A DNA stretch of 64,000 nucleotides from positions 1,560,204 to 1,624,203 of the forward strand of contig NW_013171816.1 in assembly GCF_000151665.1 (NCBI RefSeq), read 5' to 3'. Under the pieces are notes generated by a model that saw nothing but the letters and a program-made list of their open reading frames with translations, was not told the DNA's origin and did no database searches. The DNA is from Blastocystis hominis. Its lineage: Eukaryota > Sar > Bigyra > Opalinata > Blastocystidae. Of the stretch, positions 55,705 through 64,000 are shown in pieces. Position numbers and translations under genes: made by a program. Each line of letters opens with the position of its first letter. The first letter of the stretch is position 1.

Positions 55705-55779
55705 CTGAGAAACTAGATGGGTAAAGATTTAATTCTATTCCAAAAAGAAACAATTACTTTCAATGAATAAGAAGTATTT

Positions 55780-56093
55780 CTGGTCTGATCGAATCTGACT
55801 ATTAGTAATGCTAAACCGCGGGACTCATTAAATATCGGCGCCTATTCAAATATTCCTGTTCTATCAATATGATGGATCTTTTATCATATGAACGGACTCT
55901 ATTATTTTTTCATAGACTCTATTGGAAGAGAATGCAATTACAGACTTTGACCCTTCATTAGTCATAGAAGGAGCGCTGTGATCTGCTTTTGCATCTTTGC
56001 GATGGTAACCTCACCTTTGGCGGTTTCCCTAAATACGAATATTGTTTTTTCCTGTCTGCAATTCGGTACACTAAAAAAAGACATGCAATCCAT
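55780..56093 (-). CDS. Possible small multi-exon gene, unresolved
   Basis: Minus strand, ATG at 56093: MDCMSFFSVPNCRQEKTIFV FRETAK. A 29-nt GT..AG intron (GTGAGGTTAC..CAAAAG) would give ADHSAPSMTNEGSKSVIAFS SNRVYEKIIES. A further open stretch, EQEYLNRRRYLMSPA, lies downstream, but I could not find a phase-keeping splice to it. No family recognised. It fills the otherwise empty 554-bp divergent gap between the CELF-like and ODC-like genes. It could be an extra 5' exon set of the CELF-like gene or noise. Confidence 0.3.
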
Positions 56094-56258
56094 GACTATC
56101 GTGACTGATATCCTGTAATATTTGCGTTGTTGCATTTAAATAAGTCAAAAACTTCAGTTTTCCACTTCAAATGCAAAAGAATAACTTTATGATAATCAAA
56201 ATCCACAATTGTTCAGTCATTATCAGTTCCACTATTTTACTATAATTGATTCAATTTC

Positions 56259-57359
56259 ATGGAGGATCTCGAACTTGTGAGAAACAAAGATCATGTAGTG
56301 TAGTAGGAGGGTGTACTATCCTAGAGTTTTTATCAGATCCATTTGTTAGAACCCCAGGAACGAATGAGTGAATGGAAGAATACCTTTGGAGCAATTAAGC
56401 CTTTACTCGACTTTAATGCTACCTCTAGCTCAGACCTTCTGTTTGAGTGCGAGAAGGTTGGTTGTCGCTTCTTCTTCTCCGAGAATTCATATCTTGAGCA
56501 GATCAAGGAGAAGAAGGATATCTTAGGCTGGGATATCACGGATTGCAGCAACAACAGCAGTCCTCTGAATCTTGTAGCTTTGGAGAGGGCTGGAGTCAAG
56601 AAAGTCGTAGTTGATTCGTTGGAGAGAATTGAATCTTTGAAAGAATCCAATAAAGGCTTTACCCCTATTCTTCAGGTTGCCCTTACGGATTCGATTCGCG
56701 AGATGGGATGCGACATGGATCAGGCCCCATCCATCTGTGAACGCGCTGCTAAAATGGGTGTTCAGTTAGATAGCCTTTGTGTTGGCACTTTCGAGGATAG
56801 CAATCTTGCCGACATAATTCACTCCATTAGCTCGATTCTAGAATCCATTTCTGCTGTTGGTCAGTCTATCAAGAAGGTGATGATCATTGGTACAGGTACT
56901 CAGAAGCTGTCGGAAAATGATATCCCGACGTTAGCTCTGTTGAAGGACCTGTCGAAGAAGGTGGAGCTTTCCATTGAAGCCTCTCGTTTCTTTACAGAGA
57001 AAGCTTACACCATCTACACTCGAATCATCGGAAAGAAGGTGAAGCACTTTGGCGAGATTCCGCATTATTTGTACTACACGGATAACGGAGTGTACTGCTC
57101 CTTCTACAATCGTCATATCAATAATGAGCCGTTGAATCCGATCCCCATCAAGGTGAGCAGCTCGACTGATGACTCGCTTTATGAATCGACGTTGTTTGGT
57201 CCGACGTGCGATTCGATCGATACGTTGGGAACGAATTTTTTGCTGCCTGATTTGGAGATTGGAGATTGGCTGAAGTTTGAGGAATGTGGATATCTTTGCA
57301 GTAACTATTCTCCACAGTTCAATGGTTTTGAAGATCCTGCGGAAACTCTTTCTGCTTGA
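56259..57359 (+). CDS. Degenerate ornithine decarboxylase homologue (probable pseudoenzyme)
   Basis: Fold-type III PLP-enzyme family. ATG 56259 (MEDLELVRNKDH). A 30-nt intron (GTAGTGTAGT..CCTAG) joins to SFYQIHLLEPQERMSEWKNT. ODC landmarks can be aligned but the catalytic ones are changed. PFYAVKCN, which holds the PLP lysine, is PLLDFNAT. The glycine-rich HVGSG is CVGTF. The GGGFPG loop is IGTGTQ. EPGRYYV is EASRFFT. Scaffold residues persist: AYTIYTRIIGKK, YCSFYNRHIN, FGPTCDSIDTL (Cys conserved), EIGDWLKFEECGYL, FNGF. Length ~355 aa is below the usual 400-460. Likely non-catalytic, perhaps a regulator like antizyme inhibitor. TGA with TGTTTGTT after AAT. Confidence 0.78.
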
Positions 57360-57387
57360 ATTGTTTGTTGATAATCATGACGAAAAA

Positions 57388-57519
57388 ATGACCGTTTTGG
57401 GACTATTCATGATTGGCTTTTTTCTTGTCTTTCCAGCAGTATTCTATTTCTTGTATAGCAAAACAGGGTCACTCTACTTTAGAGTTATTATTAGTGTTTG
57501 TATCTTAGTGTTAGAAGCG
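57388..57519 (+). other. Short hydrophobic open frame upstream of MOB
   Basis: MTVLGLFMIGFFLVFPAVFY FLYSKTGSLYF and RVIISVCILVLEA form two possible membrane helices, in frame with the MOB start at 57520 and without a stop. TGTTTGTA lies at 57495-57502. It may be a separate small membrane protein whose end I cannot place, or an N-terminal extension of the MOB protein. Confidence 0.3.
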
Positions 57520-59443
57520 ATGTCTGGTACTTATGGTACACGAGTGGCACATAAAAAGGGTACCTTGCGTGATACACTCCACAAGAGAGCAGAAGCAACG
57601 TTGACACGGTATTGCTTGCGTTTGAAGGCCTGATGTTTATAGGGAAGGCATATTTAATGCTGTTGTCTGTCCGGAGGGCGTAGACCGTAACGAGTGGATT
57701 GCAGTCCATGGTATGCATTTTCCTTGTGCTTTGCTAAATCGCAGCTGTTGACTTTTACAACGACATCTGTATGCTGTTCGGCATCGTAGCAGATAATTGT
57801 ACAGCAGAGAAATGTCCCAATATGTCAGCTGGGTCGAAGTTGTTTCTGTGCTGCCCTGCTATTCTTTAGATTCGAATATCTGTGGTTGGATCAAGAACAT
57901 TACCGTCGACCTACCCGATTTCCTGCAAAGATTTACATCGACTACCTGTTGAACTGGCTCGTAAGCCAGCTAGATAACCCCAACATTTTCCCAGTAGACG
58001 ATAGTAGGCGATGTGTGGCATTTCTCTCGTAGACACTCCTTTTCCCCCAAATTACGATGACTACGTAAAGGTTTTTTTCCGTCGTATTTTTCGCGTCTAT
58101 GGGCACATCTGGCACAACCACCGAGATTTTTTGAAGCTTTGCAAATGCGAGGACTTTTTTAGATTCAGTCTAACTCACTACTTGTACTTTGTGGACCACT
58201 TTAATCTCGTCGATGGGAAGGAAATCCGCCCTCTCTACCAACTCGTCAACGAAATCGCCCCCAATCTCCCTCGTACGCCTCTCTTTTTCTTTCTCTCTCT
58301 CTTAGTCACCAAGGCCATGAACGTTATCGAGGAGTCCAAGCAGGAGAGTCGAAAAGCCCAGCAGCTCGCCTATCAGCAGCAGCTCGCTCCCGTCAATCGC
58401 CAGCTCCACAACGGCCGGCCTCCCATCAATCTCCACCAGCGCCCCAGCTCCTACTGGATGTCCGATCGCTCCTCCACCGAGTTCCGTTCCTCCTTATGCT
58501 ACAACGAGAGCGGCGAGGAGCCTTCCGTCACCGATGAGGCCGCTTCCGAGCCGCTGCCGCACAGTCCCGCGCGCTACCCCGCGCTGGTGCTTCGCTCCGT
58601 CCCTCCGGAGGTCGTCAATCGCTCCTCCCAGAGCGGCAGCGTCCCCGCGGGAGTGCCTCAGCAGGCGGAGAGCCAGGCGAAGCCGCCGGGGGCGAGTCTG
58701 TCGGCCTCGGTGCAGTCGGCGCAGTCGATGCAGTCGAAGGCGTCCATTTCGCCGGTTTCTCCGGCGCCCAGTCCGGCGATGGCGAGTCGTCCAGTGAGTC
58801 TGGGGCAGCCGATGCGGGCGTTACCGCCAGCGCAGCAGGGCGGGCAGGGCGCCCAGCGCGTGCAGATGGTGCCGCGCCCCGCGGGGCAGCAGCCGATTTA
58901 CCAGTACATGCAGCAACAGCAGCAGCAACAGTCGCAGCCGGGCGTGCCGCCGTCTCCGCAGCGCTTCGCCCAGCAGCCAGCTGCCCAGCAAGCCGTGCCT
59001 CCATCCCCACAGTATTATGTGCAACAACCCATTCAACACTCTATTCAACAACAACAACAACAATCTACTCATCAATCTATTCAACAACAATCTACTCATC
59101 AACAACCCATTCAACAACAGCCCGTTCAGTCTTCTCCTCAGCGTTATGTTCAACAGCCTGTGCAACAGCCTGTGCAACAGCCTGTACAGTATTATATGCA
59201 GCAGCCTGTGCAGCAGCCAGCCGGGCAAGTGGGTCAACCAATCCAGTATGGTCAGTCAATGCAGACTGCACAAGGAACTGTTTTGCAGCCGAATCAGCCC
59301 ACTCAATCGTATAATCTTATGAACAAGGGAGTGGCTCCGTCGTATGGAGCGGCTCAGAGTGATGAGCCGAACGAAGAAGCAGAGGAAAACGCAGAAAGGG
59401 AGAGCGAAGAGGAGGAAGGGGATGAAAAGTGTATCATCTATTG
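57520..59443 (+). CDS. MOB-family kinase activator with long Pro/Gln-rich C-terminal tail
   Basis: Co-activator of NDR/LATS-type kinases. MSGTYGTRVAHKKGTLRDTL HKRAEATLT is joined by ~34-nt introns to EGIFNAVVCPEGVDRNEWIA VH, AVDFYNDICMLFGIVADNCT AEKCPNMSAG, FEYLWLDQEHYRRPTRFPA, YIDYLLNWL, then TPFPPNYDDYVKVFFRRIFR VYGHIWHNH. Zinc ligands C-x4-C and HxxxH are present. After the MOB fold, an extra ~400 residues are disordered and rich in Q, P, S (QSIQQQSTHQQPIQQQPVQ), ending EEEGDEKCIIY. Stop made by polyadenylation: TG (59442-59443), GCG, TGTTTGTT (59447-59454). The genomic frame continues to 59501. MOB1 and MOB3 end without such a tail. Confidence 0.83.
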
Positions 59444-59446
59444 GCG

Positions 59447-59454
59447 TGTTTGTT
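59447..59454 (+). terminator. TGTTTGTT 3'-end motif of the MOB gene
   Basis: Exact motif three bases after an in-frame TG. Confidence 0.65.
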
Positions 59455-59685
59455 TGATACCGTGGAGATGGAGCGCTTCTAGCGTTACTAGGGTGCTGTA
59501 ACATTTCGTAGAGTCAATGAAAGAGTGCTATTTCCCCCACAAACGTGCAATTCACTCTCTTTCCACACTCACCTCACAATAACCACGAGATAATATACTC
59601 CCCAGTACATATTCTATAAATAAAAATTGATTGTCTCCACAATACGCTTCCTTTATTCACAATTGGATTGACTCAAAACTCCCAA

Positions 59686-60684
59686 ATGAGCAGACCAGAG
59701 AGAGAAGGACCTCCCGATGTATTGCAACAGATTTTATAATTAAGAATAGCTGTTCTACAACGAACAGGAAGCAAAGAAATACGCCAACAACAGTCGTATT
59801 CGGTTAATTCAGGCGCAGCTATCCGATCGTGCCATTGATTTATTGGTATTACCAGAGGGTGAGCCTGCACTGTTATTGGACATTGGTTGTGGAAGTGGTT
59901 TGAGTGGAGAATGCATCTCCAATAGAGGTCATCATTGGATTGGTTGTGATATTAGTCCTTCCATGTTGGACATTGCCATTTCCGTTTGATTTCGTTTGTT
60001 TCTTAATGAAATAGAATGGAGTTGAAGGAGATATAATGAAACAAGATATGGGTCAAGGTCTTCCCTTCCGCTCTGGCATTTTCGATGGTGCCATCAGTAT
60101 TTCTGCCGTTCAATGGTTGTGCTACTCAAACTCGAAAGGAGAGAACCCTGTGTACATGTTTTCTTGTGTAATAATTGATAGTCGCCGTTTAACTGCTTTC
60201 TTTATGTCACTGTATAATTGCCTCCGTTCTGGAGCGAGGTTTGCTTTTACTATTTTGTTCTTTCTCTCTAGAGCTGTCATTCAATTATACCCGGAAACTC
60301 CCGAGCAAATGGAGTTGATATCGAAAACGGCTACGAAATGTGGCTTTTCTGGAGGATTGGTCGTGGATTTCCCGAACAGTGCCAAGGCAAAGAAGATGTA
60401 TTTAGTGCTGAAGGCAGGAAACGACCCGAACTTTGTGGTTCCGAAAGGTTTGAGCGACGAGAACGGGGAAGAAGCGACGGATATTCGGTTTACAGCGCGT
60501 GAGAAAGCGCTGCGTCGTCGTCATCGTGGTCGCGAGTTCGCTCCGATAAAGAGCAAGTAGAGATTGCGAGTGGAAGCGATTGTAGAGAGTGGATCATGAA
60601 GAAGAAGGAGAAGCAGCAAGCTATGGGACGAAGAACGGCGAGAGATTCGAAATACACGGGAAGAAAGAGACCAACTCCTTTTTA
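59686..60684 (+). CDS. BUD23: 18S rRNA (guanine-N7) methyltransferase BUD23
   Basis: SAM-dependent enzyme that methylates 18S rRNA with Trm112. MSRPEREGPPDVF matches the BUD23 start. Further blocks: AKKYANNSRIRLIQAQLSDR-like region, LLLDIGCGSGLSGE (SAM motif I), WIGCDISPSMLDIAI, GDIMKQDMGQGLPFRSGIFD GAISISAVQWLC, AVIQLYPETPEQMELISKTA, GFSGGLVVDFPNSAKAKKMY. A 29-nt intron at ~60,556 leads to the basic tail ...KYTGRKRPTPF. Family members end TGRKRxxRF, so the protein must stop here, yet no genomic stop exists: TA (60683-60684), TTG, TCTTTGTA (60688-60695) gives TAA by polyadenylation. About five introns. Confidence 0.9.
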
Positions 60685-60687
60685 TTG

Positions 60688-60702
60688 TCTTTGTAACAAA
60701 CA
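60688..60702. terminator. Back-to-back 3'-end element TCTTTGTAACAAACA shared by BUD23 (+) and the metallothionein-like gene (-)
   Basis: TCTTTGTA on plus (60688-60695) and TGTTTGTT on minus (60702-60695) share one base. Both flanking genes need poly(A) to complete their stop codons. Confidence 0.7.
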
Positions 60703-60705
60703 GAA

Positions 60706-61409
60706 CACAAACTTGTTACCAGAGTTTCAGTGGGCTCCGAACCACAGCCTCCTTTGCCTCCATGGCAGCCTCCATGGCAGCCTCCCTTGCCTTTACAGCC
60801 GCCTTCTCCTCCACAGCAGCCGCCTTCTCCTCCATGACAGCCGCCTTTACAGCCCCCATTGCCTCCGTGGCAGCCGCCTTCTCCCTCTCCATGGCACTTG
60901 CACTCGCCCTTTCCCTTTCCTTCTCCACAGCAACCTCCATTGCCTCCGTGGCAACCTCCATTGCCTCCATGGCAACAACCTCCTTCTCCCTCTCCTTCTC
61001 CATGGCATTTACATTCGCCCTTGCCCTTTCCTTTACAACCACCTTCTCCCTTTCCCTTTCCTTCTCCACAACAGCCACCATTGCCTCCATGGCAGCAACC
61101 TCCTTCTTCTCCCTTGCACCCTCCTTTGCCTTTACAACCACCTTCTCCCTCTCCATGGCATTTGCATTCGCCCTTTCCTTTTCCTTTTCCTTCGCCACAG
61201 CAACCTCCTTCTCCACCATGGCAACAACCTCCTTCTCCTCCCTTGCATCCGCCATTTCCTCCATGGCAACAACCACCTTCCTTGCCTTCTCCTCCATGAC
61301 AGCCACACTGGCCATCCTTTCCACAAGCCTTCATCTCTCCCTCGTTTATTTTATTCTTCTTCTTGTTCTTGTCGACGATGTACGTTCCGTAGGCTGCCGT
61401 AAGTGCCAT
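60706..61409 (-). CDS. Metallothionein-like Cys/Gly repeat protein
   Basis: About 234 residues. A short N-terminus MALTAAYGTYIVDKNKKKNK is followed by ~190 residues made only of short modules of Cys, Gly, His, Lys, Glu: CCHGGNGGC, CCGEGKGKGE, CKCHGEGEGG, GCKGKGGCK. Cys comes as CC, CxC and CxxxC pairs with adjacent His, suiting a metal-binding protein. It is far longer than classical metallothioneins (25-80 aa). It ends GGCGSEPTETLVTSL, with stop TG (60707-60706), TTC, TGTTTGTT, so TGA is completed by poly(A). Low complexity also gives long spurious ORFs in other frames. A metal-storage role is inference. Confidence 0.65.
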
Positions 61410-61448
61410 TCGGAGCGGAGAACTACACCTTACACCGCACAACCTTCA

Positions 61449-62037
61449 CTACGTTAGCTTGTTCGTAGCGTAGGCTAAAGTCAAAAGGCTCGCCTATCAT
61501 CAAGTATCACTAACACAAGTACATTAGGATTGTTTGCAATGAGATGCGAAAAACGGGCAGTGATTTCATACTTATTCATCAGCGCAACAATAGCGTCGGG
61601 AGTAACTAACCCAGCTTTAAAAGCACCATAAATTCCGAGGAAAAAAGCAGCTTCTCTACAATAATACAGAAAAGATGAAACAACAGTCCAAAATAAGCAA
61701 TAACAACCTTGGTTCCCCCCATTTTATTGAACTTATGTCCAAAGTTGATTAACTGGCGCTTTTCCTGCTCTATTTTTTCCATGCGCCTCTCTTTCTTCTG
61801 CAACTTCTCTTCCTCGGTCTCTGTTGCATCTAAACATCAGTACAACGAAAAGTAAATACAGCAACGAAAAAACACTGTATTACTGAATGAGCGTGATCGG
61901 AGCGGTAACGAATGGAAAGGCTCAGTTATTCTATTACCTAAAGTCTTCATCAGCAACAGAGTCTGAGAAGAGTTGATACTCCGACGAATAATGTCTCGTA
62001 CCACCATTGGCCTTCCAAAAGATAGAACTAGCGACAT
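61449..62037 (-). CDS. DUF1279/FAM210-like membrane protein
   Basis: ATG 62037: MSLVLSFGRPMVVRDIIRRS INSSQTLLLMKTL, a possible mitochondrial presequence. After introns comes a coiled stretch (EEEKLQKKERRMEKIEQEKR QLINFGHKFNKMG), then GTKVVIAYFGL, a 29-nt intron, EAAFFLGIYGAFKAGLVTPD AIVALMNKY, and after another 29-nt intron ASLLTLAYATNKLT, TAG. Two hydrophobic segments and a final LTLAYATNK-like end fit the DUF1279 pattern (normally before the coiled coil). The first intron boundaries (61,830-61,940) are unresolved. The divergent start is ~180 bp from PRORP. Assignment is moderate. Confidence 0.5.
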
Positions 62038-62215
62038 TTTCGAAAGAATTAGTGATTTTATGTAAACAAAGAATCACACTTTATGATGATGTTGTTTTGA
62101 ACGAATACTACTCTCTTTTGATGCACACTACTAGTACGGAACAGGAATCAATTTACTTTTGCTTTGTTGCCTCGATTCTTTTTGTGTTTGGTACTTGTTT
62201 AAACACTTATGAGAG

Positions 62216-63844
62216 ATGGACAAGCAATCCAAAGGGGCATATCGCAAGAAATTGCTGGAGAACATACAGAGTGGTAATATTAATGAACTCACAAGTGAAA
62301 TAACGAATTTACTACAGTCTGAAATTATTGAATGGTATTGTTAACTTGATTTCATCAACTTCAGGGATCTTGTTACTTTGGTTCTCTCTATGATTCCAAA
62401 AATGGAGAATTCGAGTCGCTTATTTGATACGTGCGTTTCTTTGTTGAATGGGCGTCAAGATATCCCAGAGAATACTTGTTCGTCCATTCTAACAGACTAC
62501 GCACATTTTGAAAGAGTAGACGATGCTTTGGGAATGCTTGAAACGATGAAACAGAATGGAATCGAACTCAGGTGGAAGTCACTAGTATGCTTTTTATTTT
62601 TTAGAAATCGCCATGTCTCTCCATTGATCGATTTAGCAAACAAGAAAAAGGACATACAGATTATGGAGCACATCGACCTGATTCTCTCCCAGTCATCACT
62701 CAAAGTCAATCAATCCGTCCGTTCCAAAGAATTGTTATTTTGTTTTTTTGCTCTTAGTTTTTCGTGATTTGTATAGATTCTCAAACAAATAATATCGATC
62801 GAATCATAGAAACTCTTCGCAAAATAGCTCGAGAAGAGGACTTTATTCACGAACCTTCCGTCATCCAAGCTCTTCAGAAGTTCTGTGTTTTGTACTGATT
62901 TCAAACACTTTCCACGCAGAAATCCATCATGGAGTTGCTCTCCCATGCAAATCAAAGGCGCATCTTGTTCCCATTGCCACGAACAGCTTCAAAAGTACCA
63001 TCTCACGAACGATCAACGGGATTTGTTGCTTCTTGGTATCGAAGCCATGACACGTTTGCTTATTTTTTCTCTCTCTTTAACTCTAAGAAACATCACAAAA
63101 CCGTTCTCAAGCCTTTCAACAATTCAAAAAAGCAGTCGATTCCTTTGACTACGACGTAGTCATCGATGGAGCCAACGTCGGCTTCTCCACCTCCAATCGT
63201 CGCGAAGCGTCCCAAACTCCCTTTTCTCTTCGCGTAAACGACATCCAAACAGCTGTCGATTCTTTTCTCGACCAACACAAACGTCCCTTAGTAATTCTCC
63301 ACAATTATCACATTCGACACTTAAAACGATTCCAACCGCAGCAGCTCGCCGTTCTCGACGTTTTCTCTCCATCAAACTCCATCACTTTTAGCAGCTCCAA
63401 GCGAATCGAATGTTGTACTATGTGCAACAGGGATCAAACGATGACTGGTATTGGCTATACGCTTCGCTGCGTCGTCCGAATTGCTTCGTGAGTAAGCGAA
63501 GTCCAGTTGATTTGTAGCTGCTGTCGAACGATCAGATGCGGGACCATTTGTTCCAGGCGGAGCATGAGGAGCAGCTGCTGAGGAAATATAGAGAGGAAAC
63601 ACAGATTACGTACCGGTTTGTTTTGAATGCCGAGAAAAAACAAAAGTTGAAATTGTACTTTCCAAAACCATACTCCACTTGCATTCAGGTAGATTTTCGA
63701 AAGGATTGTCAGAAATAGGAGTTTCGTAACGGGTTTCACCTCCCTGTGGGAAAAATGGAACTGTCGACTGTTCATGTGGATCGATGGTTCTGTTTCCTAA
63801 ACAAAATGGCAAGTCTGTCACAGTTTGCGAGACGTATCCATTAG
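62216..63844 (+). CDS. PRORP: Protein-only RNase P (PRORP)
   Basis: Cleaves the 5' leader of pre-tRNA without RNA. Start MDKQSKGAYRKKLLENIQSG. The PPR region includes DLVTLVLSMIPKMENSSRLF and HFERVDDALGMLETMKQNGI ELR. The central structural zinc site begins CSHCHEQLQKYHLTNDQRDL. The NYN nuclease follows: DYDVVIDGANVGFST, RPLVILHNYHIRHL, then VQQGSNDDWYWLYASLR, LSNDQMRDHLFQ, which hold the metal-binding Asp residues (GSNDDWYWLYA and NDxMRDHLF are diagnostic). The C-terminal part FRNGFHLPVGKMELSTVHVD RWFCF completes the zinc site. Introns ~30 nt (e.g. GTATTGTTAA..CTTCAG, GTAGATTTTC..AAATAG). TAG at 63842-63844, then TTTGTTTGAAAC. Confidence 0.88.
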
Positions 63845-63972
63845 CAGGAGAAAAGTTTGCTAGTTTGCTAGTTTGTTTGAAACATTGTTCACATTTTTCT
63901 TTGTACTGCATAACTCCTGGGAAAAAGACTGAATAATCATCTCAAAACTGTGTAATCACGTTCGGTAGCGTA

Positions 63973-64000
63973 ATGAACCTGAATAACCCGTTTGATCTGA
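63973..64000 (+). CDS. Possible start of next gene (partial)
   Basis: ATG at 63973 reads MNLNNPFDL and is open to the window edge. It lies ~100 bp past the PRORP 3' motif, the normal spacing here. No more can be said. Confidence 0.25.

Noticed and set aside
60596-61402. 268-codon plus-strand frame starting MKKKEKQQ
   Set aside because: Its first 29 codons are the last exon of BUD23. The rest is the antisense of the Cys/Gly repeat gene.
1-64000. Operons, ribosome binding sites, CRISPR or phage content
   Set aside because: Spliceosomal introns, eukaryote-only families and poly(A)-type 3' signals throughout. Tight spacing is genome compaction.

Overview
The window is nuclear DNA of a very gene-dense unicellular eukaryote. 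About 37 protein genes fill nearly all of the 64 kb on both strands. Most are cut by tiny GT..AG introns; nearly every junction I resolved by hand is 28-34 nt, with a few of 36-50 nt. Gene 3' ends carry the motif TGTTTGTT or a one- or two-base variant. At least eight genes have no usable genomic stop codon where their protein family says they should end: the coding frame stops at TG or TA, three bases before this motif, so the poly(A) tail would complete TGA or TAA. Two more fit with a four-base gap. Stop codons made by polyadenylation, the TGTTTGTT element and ~30-nt introns together are the known hallmark of Blastocystis (stramenopile gut protist). I infer Blastocystis or a very close relative. 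No tRNA, rRNA, CRISPR or transposon was recognised.

Layout. 0-4.4 kb: NUP98-96 C-terminal part, a ubiquitin-like-fold protein, a nucleotide-sugar transporter. 4.5-12.3 kb: RPA2, a Cys-rich finger protein (-), an RNPC3-like U11/U12-65K protein (-), tubulin cofactor B, an Mpv17-family protein, a GT61 glycosyltransferase, ribosomal protein L10a (-). 12.8-19.3 kb: a Vps5/SNX1-like sorting nexin with an acidic tail, AP-3 sigma, an HMG-box protein (-), a large alpha-solenoid protein. 19.3-33.8 kb, mostly minus strand and GC-rich: a FYVE/F-box/ARM protein, a Cys-rich finger protein, a ~9 kb MIB-UBA-HECT E3 ligase, and SGT co-chaperone. 33.9-39.3 kb: NHP2, a second Mpv17-family gene (-), PLAA/Ufd3 (-), a FYVE-like protein (-). 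39.5-50.4 kb: a membrane RING ligase, a TKL-like kinase (-), then an AT-rich stretch with a HAD-like gene and Snf7/CHMP4 (-), PI4K-beta, and a PH-polyQ-RCC1 protein. 50.5-64 kb: tubulin cofactor D, a CELF-like RNA-binding protein (-), a degenerate ornithine decarboxylase homologue, a MOB protein with a long disordered tail, BUD23, a very large metallothionein-like Cys/Gly repeat protein (-), a DUF1279-like membrane protein (-), and PRORP.

The genes are mostly unrelated housekeeping functions: nuclear pore, replication, RNA processing, tubulin folding, endosomal sorting, ubiquitin. They do not form one pathway, although endosome/phosphoinositide genes (SNX, AP-3, Snf7, PI4K, two FYVE proteins) and ubiquitin genes (HECT, RING, PLAA, SGT) are common. 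The most notable system is the 3'-end architecture. Genes are spaced by 15-60 bp, stops are made by the poly(A) tail, and at convergent pairs two motifs lie back to back so one ~15-bp near-palindrome ends both transcripts. Exon junctions and introns were derived by eye from frame, GT..AG and family similarity and should be read as proposals.
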